Of a DNA stretch of 27,932 bases, positions 1-7,994 are shown piece after piece; position 1 is the first letter of the stretch, and each line of letters begins with the position of its first letter. The notes under the pieces were generated by a model. It ran no database searches. It had not been told where the DNA came from and was given only the letters and a program-made list of their open reading frames with translations. Made by a program: the position numbers and the translations under genes. The DNA lies in NCBI GenBank assembly GCA_964344965.1, contig CAYFPJ010000018.1, positions 1 through 27,932 on the forward strand. The letters run 5' to 3'. Origin of the DNA: UM-FILTER-37-12 sp964344965. GTDB taxonomy: Bacteria > Patescibacteriota > Patescibacteriia > Magasanikbacterales > UBA922.

Positions 1-40
1 GGCCCGATGAAGTCTTACTTAAACCAAATTTACTTTTATT
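1..40 (+). mobile_element. Right end of 139-bp repeat, copy A (partial)
   Basis: The first 40 bases are identical to the right end of the repeat family found complete at five other places in this window. The copy is cut by the window edge. It has GGCCCG after the lost hairpin, so it belongs to subfamily 1 (copies B, C, D). It lies just downstream of the purM stop and seems to interrupt no gene on the visible side. Confidence 0.85.
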
Positions 41-55
41 TAAAAATTTCAAATT

Positions 56-1096
56 TCAAATTAATTTAACCTCTTGCTTCACCTCCACCACTTTCCCAAT
101 CTCATAAATCTTAAATTCTATTTGTCCAAATACAGAGTTTCTAATCCTGATGATATCTTCTTCAGAAACTATTAGGATCAAGCCTATCCCCATATTGAAC
201 GTGCGGTACATTTCTCGCTCTTCAATATTGCCAATATTTTGAATTGTTTTGAAAATAGGTAATACTGGCCAGGACCCTTTTTTTATTTCCACGCTACAGT
301 TTTTTGGCAATACTCTAGGGATATTTTCGATAAAACCTCCGCCAGTTATATGTACAATCCCTTTTATATCAATACCAGAATCAATCATTTTCAATACTGG
401 TTTGGTGTAGTTGCGGTGTGGTTCCAAAAGTATATCTCCCAATGGTTTTGGTAATTTTGGAAGTTGTGAGTACATATTGTACCCACCAACTTCAAATAAG
501 GCTTTTCTGGCCAATGAGTACCCATTGGTATGTAACCCAGAAGATGCAAAACCCAGCAAGACATTGCCGGGTTCAATATTTTTACCATCTATTATTTTTT
601 CTTTTTCTACCACACCAGTGATGCAGCCAACAATATCACGTTCATCATCTTGGTAGGTGCCAGGCATTTCAGCAGTCTCGCCACCGATGAGCGAAACATT
701 ATTTTCTCTGCAGGCTTTTACCATTCCACTCATGATTTCCGACATGACATTGGGATCCAATTTTTCATTGGCAACATAATCAAGGAAAGTGAAGGGCTTG
801 GCTCCCATCGCCAAGACGTCATTACAACTATGACTAACAATATCGATTCCGACAGTGTCAAATTTTTTCATTTCTTTGGCAATGCTCAGTTTAGTACCAA
901 CTCCATCAATACTTTGAACCAAAACTGGATGCTGATAGCCAGCCAGAGCGGACTTGATGTCAAATACTCCACCAAAACTACCTATTCCTGTCAGGACATG
1001 TGGCGAAAAAGTGCTTTTTAATTGCTCCTTGATGAGCCTGACAGACTCATTCCCGGCACTGATGTTCACTCCGGCAGATTCGTAGGTGATGGACAT
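56..1096 (-). CDS. purM: Phosphoribosylformylglycinamidine cyclo-ligase (AIR synthetase)
   Basis: PurM closes the imidazole ring: FGAM + ATP gives AIR, the fifth step of de novo purine synthesis, in the cytoplasm. The 346-residue product has the usual family length. It shows the N-terminal YESAGVNISAGN start, a SFGGVFD segment, the DGVGTK phosphate-binding motif near residue 64, the GGETAEMPG signature near residue 138, and HTNGYSLAR and HITGGGF segments in the C-terminal half. The start at 1096 matches the family N-terminus. It points away from purL, the gene for the preceding step, which lies on the plus strand at 2581, so the two genes are neighbours but not co-transcribed. Identification is firm from motifs and length. 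Confidence 0.97.
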   Translation of the reverse strand: MSITYESAGVNISAGNESVRLIKEQLKSTFSPHVLTGIGSFGGVFDIKSALAGYQHPVLVQSIDGVGTKLSIAKEMKKFDTVGIDIVSHSCNDVLAMGAKPFTFLDYVANEKLDPNVMSEIMSGMVKACRENNVSLIGGETAEMPGTYQDDERDIVGCITGVVEKEKIIDGKNIEPGNVLLGFASSGLHTNGYSLARKALFEVGGYNMYSQLPKLPKPLGDILLEPHRNYTKPVLKMIDSGIDIKGIVHITGGGFIENIPRVLPKNCSVEIKKGSWPVLPIFKTIQNIGNIEEREMYRTFNMGIGLILIVSEEDIIRIRNSVFGQIEFKIYEIGKVVEVKQEVKLI

Positions 1097-1157
1097 AATG
1101 TCTTGGCGATTTATCCAGAATAATGGAGACAGGCTTTTTTGAGTTGATTTTTTGTAA

Positions 1158-1186
1158 TTGACAAAATGAAAATATTATTTTATCTT
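1158..1186 (+). promoter_or_regulatory. Sigma70-type promoter for the small GC-rich gene
   Basis: TTGACA at 1158-1163 and TATCTT at 1181-1186 are separated by exactly 17 bases. Transcription should begin near 1193, upstream of the Shine-Dalgarno-like run at 1204-1210. Confidence 0.6.
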
Positions 1187-1214
1187 GTGTTTAGTTTTAG
1201 GTCGAGGAGGACTT

Positions 1215-1397
1215 ATAAAGATCAGGCTGGAGTTGGATAACGGGGGAACAGTGGAGGTTTCCTCTAACGGTGAAGAGCTTAGCTTCGAGGTGGAGGGTGA
1301 TGTCCAGGAGACGGACATCCATCACGCCAGGGCTGTGTTGGAGGACCTCGTGGACCAGCACTTCTGGACCACGCCCCAGAGCCCCTCTCGGAGCTGA
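1215..1397 (+). CDS. Small protein of unknown function with an apparent ATA start
   Basis: This GC-rich reading frame encodes about 60 residues. An alternating polar/hydrophobic N-terminal half (KIRLELDNGGTVEVSSNGEE) suggests a beta hairpin, and a helical part follows (HARAVLEDLVDQHF). A strong ribosome-binding sequence, GAGGAGG at 1204-1210, sits at the normal distance from ATA at 1215-1217, which is followed by AAG ATC. The only upstream in-frame alternative start, TTG at 1185, overlaps the -10 box and cannot be in the transcript. The gene therefore seems to use ATA or to have lost an ATG. It has its own promoter (1158-1186) and terminator (1506-1537). The same stretch can form several helices, including a 9-of-10 pair stem at 1349-1373, so a structured RNA is a real alternative. 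No family is recognised. Confidence 0.45.
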   Translation: MKIRLELDNGGTVEVSSNGEELSFEVEGDVQETDIHHARAVLEDLVDQHFWTTPQSPSRS

Positions 1398-1505
1398 TCG
1401 GCTCGTCGACCAACTACCAGGAGGTGCCCACGACGAGATCCCTGTGAAATATTATGATTTTGTAGAGATCTGTTGTGGGTGAACAGCTATATCAACTATA
1501 TAAAG

Positions 1506-1537
1506 AACTGCTCTTGAGCGGTTTTTTATTTTTTTGT
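1506..1537 (+). terminator. Intrinsic terminator
   Basis: A 7-bp stem (AACTGCT with AGCGGTT) with a CTTG loop is followed by a T-rich run. It ends the plus-strand unit that begins near 1193. Confidence 0.75.
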
Positions 1538-1600
1538 CATTTCTTTATATGGAGATAGTATCATATATTGGAGGGGTTGCAAAGTTTTTTGTATAAGATT

Positions 1601-1629
1601 TTGACAGCTAGATTTCATATTGTTAATAT
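1601..1629 (+). promoter_or_regulatory. Sigma70-type promoter of the GNAT-purL unit
   Basis: TTGACA at 1601-1606 and TAATAT at 1624-1629 are 17 bases apart, close to consensus. It lies about 30 bases upstream of the acetyltransferase ATG at 1661 and could also drive purL. Confidence 0.65.
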
Positions 1630-1660
1630 GGAGGATATTAGAGCATTTATCTAGATATCT

Positions 1661-1969
1661 ATGTCAGAAATTGGTGGACCATTTTCAAGAGAAGGTCGTG
1701 AACAGCAATTCAAGCCCGTCGAATTGACTAGTTTGGAAGATTTGACACAATTTTGGTTGATTATAAATCGTCATAGTAATGCCCGATCTACCATATTCAG
1801 GTCAGAAATAGAATTTGCTAAACATTTGGCCCAACAATCTTTAGATCGTCCGACTTTGGCCCGAGATCTACTAGGATGGGGGGATGACAAACCTCCTGAA
1901 TATTTTTTTGGGACCAAAGATGGTGATAAGGTTATTGCCACAGGAAAATTAACTGTTTTTAATCTTTAA
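1661..1969 (+). CDS. GNAT acetyltransferase, N-terminal fragment (split by repeat B)
   Basis: This is the first 102 codons of a GNAT-type N-acetyltransferase. The family moves an acetyl group from acetyl-CoA to an amine; the substrate here is unknown. The fragment ends in the strand GDKVIATGKLTVFNL, after which TAA comes from the inserted repeat. Joining base 1966 to base 2106 restores one 251-codon frame. The fragment lacks the acetyl-CoA pyrophosphate-binding motif, which lies in the second half, so it should be inactive alone. The ATG at 1661 has no in-frame upstream start and no clear ribosome-binding site at usual spacing; the GGAGG at 1630 is too far away. Confidence 0.8.
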   Translation: MSEIGGPFSREGREQQFKPVELTSLEDLTQFWLIINRHSNARSTIFRSEIEFAKHLAQQSLDRPTLARDLLGWGDDKPPEYFFGTKDGDKVIATGKLTVFNL

Positions 1970-2105
1970 GCGGTTTTATTCCTCGATGCTTGCATCGAAA
2001 AAGTGAAAACTAACATTGGTTGAAATAAGATTTTCTGCCAATACCCCGCAGCTTGCTGCGGGGATGGCCCGATGAAGTCTTACTTAAACCAAATTTACTT
2101 TTATT
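1967..2105 (+). mobile_element. 139-bp repeat, copy B, inside the GNAT gene
   Basis: A full copy of subfamily 1, preceded by AATCT at 1961-1965. It contains the hairpin TCGATG-CTTG-CATCGA and the hairpin CCCCGCAG-CTTG-CTGCGGGG, and ends in ATTTACTTTTATT. It carries no open reading frame of note. The host gene reads through in frame if this interval is removed, and no target-site duplication is visible. One base of either boundary is ambiguous because both junctions have T. Confidence 0.92.
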
Positions 2106-2555
2106 GAAAGATTTGGATTTGGCAAATATGGATTTTTGACTGATGGTACTGTGGATGAGGAATATCGTGGTCAAGGTCTTGCAATGCAAATCAATAGAGC
2201 TAGAGAAGAAAAGGCCAGAGAGGAAAAGTGTGATTATGTCGCTTGTAAGGTTTTGCCCACTAATCCTATAGGGGTAGTTTCTAAACTTAATGATGGATAT
2301 ACTATCATTTCCACAATGAGCACCAGAGAACGCCACAAGGAAGCTCTTTATCTCTCTAAGAGAATTGATACAAATCAACGCCAATATGATAAAAAAGTAG
2401 GACCTCCTCGTGAATATGAGGAAATAGAATTGACAGACATAGATGTCATCAAATTCAAGCTGAATAGAGGTTGGGTCGGAATCGACATAAAAAATATTGG
2501 CGATAAGACAGACAATGATCCAAAAAATTGGAAATTAATTTTAGAAAAGAGATAG
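2106..2555 (+). pseudogene. GNAT acetyltransferase, C-terminal fragment
   Basis: This is the second part of the split acetyltransferase, 149 residues in frame from 2106. It begins ERFGFGKYGFLTDGTVDEEY and carries the GNAT motif A, VDEEYRGQGLA, whose (R/Q)xxGx(G/A) core binds the acetyl-CoA pyrophosphate. The only usable internal start is TTG at 2136, immediately before motif A, so any product would lack the N-terminal half of the fold. The stop at 2555 is 25 bases before purL, which suggests that GNAT and purL were one operon before insertion. Substrate unknown. Confidence 0.75.
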
Positions 2556-2580
2556 TGCTAAATATTATATATTATCTAAA

Positions 2581-5500
2581 ATGCTCCACTTTTACCGTAA
2601 GATAAACAAGAACAGAGAAGACTGCTTCAATATAGAGACAGAAGATTTGAATGAAGAAGAATTAAAAACACTTACTTGGCTTTTGGCAGAGACATTTGAG
2701 CCAGAGAGTTTTTCTAGAAACTCTTTTTTCATTTCTGAGGGGAGAAATATTCTGGAAATTGGTCCGCGTCTTAATTTTGAAACTCCATTTTCGACCAATG
2801 CTGTTGCTATTTGCCATTCCTGTGGATTAGATAAGATTAAGAGAATTGAGAGGTCAAGACGTTACTTGTTGTCACCAGACACTAATCGCGAAGAATTTTT
2901 GGCTAATCATCACGATAGGATGGTGGAGTGTGTTTATGACCAGCCTTTGCAATCTTTTGAGACAAATATCGTGGCGGAAGAAGTATTTGATGTTCCTCTC
3001 CTGGAAAAAGGAAAGACTGCTCTTGAAAAAATAAATAAAGAAATGGGCTTAGGAATGGACAATTGGGATATAGATTTTTATTATAATTTATTTACCAATG
3101 AAATTGGTCGCAATCCTACCAATGTAGAATGTTTCCAACTTGGTCAGGCCAATAGCGAACATTCTAGACATTGGTTTTTCAAAGGAGAGGTGGAGATAGA
3201 TGGGGTCAAAATGCCTGAGACATTGTTTCAAATTATCAAATCCACCCTCAAAGCCAATCCACGTGACAGCGTAATTGCTTTTAAAGACAATTCTAGCGGG
3301 ATTGAAGGAAAAATTATTAAAACTTTGTTGCCAAGCTTACCTGGCAAGCTTTCACCTGCGAAAGAACAAGAATGCAAATATCATATTATTTTCACAGCAG
3401 AGACTCACAATTTTCCATGTGGAGTAGCGCCTTTCCCAGGAGGAGAGACTGGTACTGGTGGTAGAATCCGTGACACTCATGCTACTGGACGAGGCTCTCT
3501 TGTCGTTGCTGGTACAGCTGGATTTTGTGTAGGCAGTTTGAATTTGCCTGGTTATATAATACCTGGTGAAGAAAAAAACGATTTTGAATATCCAACCAAC
3601 TTTGCCTCACCTCTCCGTATACTGATCGAAGAAAGCAGTGGAGCTTATGACTATGGCAACAAATTTGGTGAGCCCTGCATCCAAGGCTTCACTAGAACTT
3701 TTGGTGCGAAGTTATTGGATGGAAGTAGAAGAGAGTGGGTCAAGCCAATTATGTTCACCGGCGGGATTGGTCAAATAGATGATAAGCACACAAAAAAACA
3801 ACAACCAAAGAAAAATATGCTTGTGGTGCAAATCGGCGGGCCAGCATACAAGATTGGAGCTGGTGGAGGAGCAGCATCAAGTATGATCCAAGGTGAAAAT
3901 AAAGAAGAACTTGATTTCAATGCAGTCCAAAGAGGGGATGCGGAGATGGAACAAAAGATGAATAGAGTGATTCGAGCTTGTGTAGAGATGGGAGACGAAA
4001 ATCCAATACTAAGTATTCATGATCAAGGTGCTGGTGGACCTTGTAATGTCATTACAGAGATTGTGGATCCAGCTGGTGGAGAAGTGGATATCAGAAGAAT
4101 AAAAGCAGGAGACAAGACCATGTCTGTCTTAGAGCTTTGGAGTGCTGAGTATCAGGAGCGTGACGCTCTTCTTATTTCTGCTGACAGGATTTATCAATTC
4201 CAACAAATTTGCTTAAGAGAAAAAGTGACTTGTGAAGTCTTGGGAGAGATTACTGAAAGCGGTAAAATTGTTTTGATTGACAGCAAAAATAATAGCACGC
4301 CAGTTGACTTAGATCTAAAAAAAATATTGGGCGAAATGCCTCAAAAAAAATTCAAATCCAATAAAGAAAAGAAGAAACTTGATCCTATAAAAGTTCCTGC
4401 TGAATCGTCTGTTGCTGATCTAATCAAAAAAGTTTTTGCCCTCCCTTCTGTAGGATCAAAAGGTTTTCTAGTACGAAAAGTGGATCGCAGTGTCACCGGG
4501 CTTATTGCCCAGCAACAATGCTGTGGACCTCTCCAGCTCCCAGTGTCTGATGTCTCTGTCACTGCCCAGAGTCACTTTAGTAAGTCTGGTGCAGCGACAG
4601 CCATAGGAGAGCAGCCAATCAAGATGCTGGTCGATTCAGCTGCTGGGGCAAGAATGGCTCTCGGAGAAATGCTTACTAATATGGTGTGGGCTGGAGTGAA
4701 GAGTATTGATACCATCAAATGTGCTGTCAATTGGATGTGGGCCGCTAAGCTAGAAGGAGAAGGAGCTGAAATGTACGGGGCTGCCACTGCTCTCCGAGAT
4801 CTAATGGTAGACGTCGGAGTTGCAGCTGATGGTGGTAAAGATAGTCTGTCTATGGCCGCAAAAGTAGATGATGAAATAGTAAAAGCACCAGGACAGATGG
4901 TCGTCTCAGGCTATGCTTTTGTTCCAGATATTGAAAAGGTAATCACTCCAGATTTGAAACAGCCGGGGGAAAGCTCACTTTTATTTATTGATTTATCAGG
5001 TGGGCAAAATAGAATGGGTGGTTCGGCCCTAGCTCAAGTATGTGGTCAGATTGGTGATGTGGTGCCAGATGTGGATAATCCTGAGCTATTGAAAAATGCT
5101 TTTCAAGCTGTTCAAAAATTAATTGATCAAGATTTGATTTTGTCTGGACATGATCGGAGTGATGGAGGATTGGTGACAACTTTGTTGGAAATGACGATGT
5201 CTGGTAATTGCGGATTTGATATCAAACTTGATGGTAGCCACGAAGCATTGTCACAATTATTTTCCGAAGAGCTTGGACTTGTCATTGAATATAGTAATAA
5301 AAATAAAGAAAAAATTAACAAGATTTTACAAGAATTTGATATACCTTCAATATTTCTTGGATTTACAAAAAAAGAGAAAAAATGTTTAGTTAGACATCGC
5401 AATAAAATTGTCTTAGATATTGAAACTAGTACTGCCCTAAAGTGGTGGGAAGCAACCAGTGATCGAATGGAAGAAGAACAAATTAGTCCAAAATTGGCAA

Positions 5501-6390
5501 GAGAGCAGGCCAAAAATCATGACAGAAAAATTGGACCACAATACAAACTAAGTTTCAAGCCAGAAAAAACTTTGGATAAGTATTTGCAAAATACTGACAA
5601 ACCAAAAGTAGCCATAATTCGTGAAGAGGGAAGTAATGGAGATAGAGAAATGACTTCAGCTTTTTACATGGCTGGTTTTGAGCCTTGGGATGTGAGTATG
5701 TCTGATTTGAAAAGTGGCCAGGTGACATTAGACCGATTTCGGGGCGTAGCTTTTGTTGGTGGCTTTTCTTACGGAGATGTACTTGATAGTGCCAAGGGTT
5801 GGGCGGGGACTATTCGTTTCAATCCAGAATTACAAAAAATGTTTACAGATTTTTATCGCCGGCCAGACACTTTTTCTCTCGGAGTGTGTAATGGTTGTCA
5901 GCTTTCTGCACTTTTGGGATGGGTGCCGGGTAAGGCAATTGACGAGACCAAACAGCCAAGATTTATTCACAATGCTTCTGGAAGATTTGAATCTCGTTGG
6001 AGTCAAGTGAGAATTTTGGAAAGCCCAGCGATCATGCTAAGGGATATGGAAGGATCGAGCCTTGGTATCTGGGTGGCTCACGGAGAGGGGAGACTTCATC
6101 TTCCAGATCAGCGCATGCTCAAACACATTCAAGATCGGAATCTTGTCCCTATGGTATATACAGCCGATGATGGACAAGCTACTAAGAAATATCCTTTTAA
6201 TCCCAATGGTTCACCAGCTGGGATCGCAGGCCTATGTTCTCCAGATGGTCGACACCTAGCCATGATGCCTCATCCAGAACGTGTCTTCCTCAAGTGGCAA
6301 TGGCCTTGGATGCCTGGAAGTTTCAAGAATTTAAAAACATCTCCGTGGTTGAAGATGTTTCAGAATGCTAGAATTTGGTGCGATAGGTAA
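2581..6390 (+). CDS. purL: Phosphoribosylformylglycinamidine synthase, single-chain (large) form
   Basis: PurL converts FGAR, ATP and glutamine to FGAM, the step before PurM. At 1269 residues it is the long single-chain type that fuses the synthetase and glutaminase, as in gammaproteobacteria, not the three-subunit PurS/PurQ/PurL form. In order it has the N-terminal PurS-like part with LGQANSEHSRHWFFKG near residue 194, the first AIRS-like half (ETHNFP, then GTGGRIRDTHATGRGS), the second half (AADGGKDSLSMAA), and a C-terminal class I glutaminase. The catalytic Cys1103 is in GVCNGCQ, with His1231 and Glu1233 in MPHPER. The start at 2581 matches the family N-terminus, MLHFYRK. No Shine-Dalgarno sequence is evident. 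Its presence with purM points to at least partial purine synthesis, which many CPR genomes lack. Confidence 0.97.
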   Translation: MLHFYRKINKNREDCFNIETEDLNEEELKTLTWLLAETFEPESFSRNSFFISEGRNILEIGPRLNFETPFSTNAVAICHSCGLDKIKRIERSRRYLLSPDTNREEFLANHHDRMVECVYDQPLQSFETNIVAEEVFDVPLLEKGKTALEKINKEMGLGMDNWDIDFYYNLFTNEIGRNPTNVECFQLGQANSEHSRHWFFKGEVEIDGVKMPETLFQIIKSTLKANPRDSVIAFKDNSSGIEGKIIKTLLPSLPGKLSPAKEQECKYHIIFTAETHNFPCGVAPFPGGETGTGGRIRDTHATGRGSLVVAGTAGFCVGSLNLPGYIIPGEEKNDFEYPTNFASPLRILIEESSGAYDYGNKFGEPCIQGFTRTFGAKLLDGSRREWVKPIMFTGGIGQIDDKHTKKQQPKKNMLVVQIGGPAYKIGAGGGAASSMIQGENKEELDFNAVQRGDAEMEQKMNRVIRACVEMGDENPILSIHDQGAGGPCNVITEIVDPAGGEVDIRRIKAGDKTMSVLELWSAEYQERDALLISADRIYQFQQICLREKVTCEVLGEITESGKIVLIDSKNNSTPVDLDLKKILGEMPQKKFKSNKEKKKLDPIKVPAESSVADLIKKVFALPSVGSKGFLVRKVDRSVTGLIAQQQCCGPLQLPVSDVSVTAQSHFSKSGAATAIGEQPIKMLVDSAAGARMALGEMLTNMVWAGVKSIDTIKCAVNWMWAAKLEGEGAEMYGAATALRDLMVDVGVAADGGKDSLSMAAKVDDEIVKAPGQMVVSGYAFVPDIEKVITPDLKQPGESSLLFIDLSGGQNRMGGSALAQVCGQIGDVVPDVDNPELLKNAFQAVQKLIDQDLILSGHDRSDGGLVTTLLEMTMSGNCGFDIKLDGSHEALSQLFSEELGLVIEYSNKNKEKINKILQEFDIPSIFLGFTKKEKKCLVRHRNKIVLDIETSTALKWWEATSDRMEEEQISPKLAREQAKNHDRKIGPQYKLSFKPEKTLDKYLQNTDKPKVAIIREEGSNGDREMTSAFYMAGFEPWDVSMSDLKSGQVTLDRFRGVAFVGGFSYGDVLDSAKGWAGTIRFNPELQKMFTDFYRRPDTFSLGVCNGCQLSALLGWVPGKAIDETKQPRFIHNASGRFESRWSQVRILESPAIMLRDMEGSSLGIWVAHGEGRLHLPDQRMLKHIQDRNLVPMVYTADDGQATKKYPFNPNGSPAGIAGLCSPDGRHLAMMPHPERVFLKWQWPWMPGSFKNLKTSPWLKMFQNARIWCDR

Positions 6391-6410
6391 ATCTTGTTTG
6401 TGGATAAGGA

Positions 6411-6538
6411 TGATTCGAATTTACGGATATTATCCTAATTTACAGAAAGTTACAAATATACAAATGGAATATTTAGATTCAAATTATAACTATTTGCAGT
6501 TTTGTATTTTTCTGTAGATTAGGATCAATAAATTATAT
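6411..6538. repeat. Inverted pair of GATTCGAA-type repeats downstream of GxxExxY gene
   Basis: The left arm, 6411-6467, begins GATTCGAATTTACGG and contains ATCCTAATTTACAGAAA. The right arm, 6484-6538, is an imperfect reverse complement (ATCCTAATCTACAGAAA when read on the minus strand). Together they can form a long imperfect hairpin between the purL stop and the GxxExxY stop. The same sequence recurs at 6923-6977 and 22643-22701. Confidence 0.75.
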
Positions 6539-6922
6539 TCCATCAGAGTTTAGGACTCTTTTTGGTTTTATTCTTTCATCTCTAAAATTGACTAAAATTC
6601 CAAGTTGTTTTTGGAAGGCTTTTAAATATCTCTGTAGTTGATAATAATCTTCTTTGTCTAGGTATCTTTTCACCTTTGCCTCGATTATAATTTTATTTTC
6701 TATAATAAAGTCTACCCTATGTCTACCATTTTTTTCTCCTTCAAAGCTGGGAGGCAATACTTTTTCTCTTTCATAAGTGATATTGTTTTGTTTTAACTTG
6801 TCTTCCAGAGCATCACAAAATTGTTTCTCATTACAGTATCGTCCTAGTTCATTATGAATATCAAATAGTAATCCATTTATTTTGTAACTCAAATCCTTGA
6901 AAATTAATTTTTCATTAACCAC
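6533..6922 (-). CDS. GxxExxY family protein (PDDEXK_3-like)
   Basis: The 129-residue protein resembles the GxxExxY family (Pfam PDDEXK_3), whose fold is related to restriction-type nucleases. The proposed active-site pattern is visible: Asp71 in RVDFIIENK, then Glu81-Ala-Lys83 in IIIEAKVK. The upstream motif is degenerate, with LGRYCNEKQF where the family usually has a GxxExxY helix. The conserved region YYQLQRYLKAFQKQLGILVNF is present. The function of the family is not established. The frame starts at GTG 6922. Repeats flank both sides (6411-6538 and 6923-6977), which suggests a cassette. Removing repeat copy C would place this frame in phase with folD upstream. Confidence 0.85.
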   Translation of the reverse strand: MVNEKLIFKDLSYKINGLLFDIHNELGRYCNEKQFCDALEDKLKQNNITYEREKVLPPSFEGEKNGRHRVDFIIENKIIIEAKVKRYLDKEDYYQLQRYLKAFQKQLGILVNFRDERIKPKRVLNSDGI

Positions 6923-6977
6923 ACCCGTATCTGCAGTTTCGTATTTTTCTGTAGATCCGGATAAAATTTGTAAATCT
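6923..6977. repeat. GATTCGAA-type repeat upstream of GxxExxY gene
   Basis: Read on the minus strand, the stretch TTTACAAATTTTATCCGGAT, CTACAGAAAAATACGAAACTG and on to the GTG start matches the arm of the downstream repeat (6484-6538) in the same orientation relative to the gene. The gene is thus bracketed by direct copies. The outermost GATTCGAA part is separated from the rest by element C. Confidence 0.7.
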
Positions 6978-6978
6978 T

Positions 6979-7117
6979 TAAGCGGTTTTATTCCTCGATG
7001 CTTGCATCGAAAAAGTGAAAACTAACATTGGTTGAAATAAGATTTTCTGCCAATACCCCGCAGCTTGCTGCGGGGATGGCCCGATGAAGTCTTACTTAAA
7101 CCAAATTTACTTTTATT
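6979..7117 (+). mobile_element. 139-bp repeat, copy C, at the folD 3' end
   Basis: A full subfamily 1 copy, preceded by AATCT at 6973-6977, with both CTTG-loop hairpins. It sits inside a GATTCGAA-type repeat, and its right end supplies the folD stop codon (TAA at 7113-7115 on the minus strand). Confidence 0.92.
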
Positions 7118-7967
7118 TCGAATCATTTCTCTTTTCCGCACAGATAGCCGTATTCCAAAGTAATCTCGCGACAGTGATTGGACCAACTCCACCAGGTGTA
7201 GGAGTGACACTGGCTCCGGCATTTAGAACTTCGTCAATATTTACATCCCCATACATCTTGCTATCGACAAAACAAACTCCAGTATCTATTACTATTGCAT
7301 CTTTTCTTACCATGTCACCACGAAGAGTGTCTTTTTTTCCAACTCCAGTGACGATGATATCGGCAGCCAGACATTTTTCTTTAGTATCTTTGGTGGCACT
7401 GTTACATGTGGTGACACTGGCGCGCTCGTTCATCATCATGATGGCAAGAGGTTTGCCCACTAGTGCTCCTACACCGATGATAACGACATTTTTGCCAGCC
7501 AGGTTGTAGTTGTTGATGCTGTGGAGAACAGACATGACAGCTCCAGGAGTAGGAGGGACAATATAGTTGGTCTTCATCACGAGCCGACCTAGGTTGACAT
7601 TGGTCAGACAGTCCACATCCACACTGGGGTCAATGGCATTGAGTACGTCTTCGGTGTAGAGCGGTTCGGGGAGGGGGAGCTGGACGATAAGGCCTGAGAG
7701 GCTTTCATCAGACTGCAATTCTTTTATTTTATTAATGATATCTTCTTTGGAAGAAGTAGCAGGCATTTCGACAAGTTCAAAATCCATGCCTACTTTCTCT
7801 GCAACTTCTCCTTTTTTGCGGACATAAGTCTGCGATGGTTTGTCTTCACCGACAAGAATGACTGCCAATTTGGGAGCAATACCTTTGTCCTTTAATTCAG
7901 ACACTTTGTGAGTAGTCCTGTCTTTTATTTCGGTGGCGATTGGTTTTCCTTTGAGTAATTCATTCAT
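7113..7967 (-). CDS. folD: Bifunctional methylene-THF dehydrogenase / methenyl-THF cyclohydrolase
   Basis: FolD interconverts 5,10-methylene-, methenyl- and 10-formyl-THF, supplying one-carbon units for purine steps and formyl-Met. The 284-residue length is typical. Visible motifs are YVRKKGEVAEKVG with the active-site lysine region near residue 50, GLIVQLPLPEPL near residue 94, the nucleotide-binding segment VVIIGVGALVGKPLA near residue 160, and PTPGGVGPITVARLL near the C-terminus. The stop lies in repeat copy C, so the last one or two residues (SK) come from the insertion. It follows the EamA gene by 27 bases on the same strand, probably one transcript. With purL and purM nearby, it fits purine metabolism. 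Confidence 0.97.
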   Translation of the reverse strand: MNELLKGKPIATEIKDRTTHKVSELKDKGIAPKLAVILVGEDKPSQTYVRKKGEVAEKVGMDFELVEMPATSSKEDIINKIKELQSDESLSGLIVQLPLPEPLYTEDVLNAIDPSVDVDCLTNVNLGRLVMKTNYIVPPTPGAVMSVLHSINNYNLAGKNVVIIGVGALVGKPLAIMMMNERASVTTCNSATKDTKEKCLAADIIVTGVGKKDTLRGDMVRKDAIVIDTGVCFVDSKMYGDVNIDEVLNAGASVTPTPGGVGPITVARLLWNTAICAEKRNDSK

Positions 7968-7994
7968 GTTTTTTAGTTTATTATCTTTAGGTTT

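Noticed and set aside
1967..2105. Repeat B as a self-splicing or spliced intron
   Set aside because: Too short for group I or II introns, and copies D and E are antisense to their host genes, so splicing cannot explain the frame-perfect fit.
7084..7509. Plus-strand 141-residue open frame
   Set aside because: It is antisense to folD and shows no family features; the folD frame is certain.
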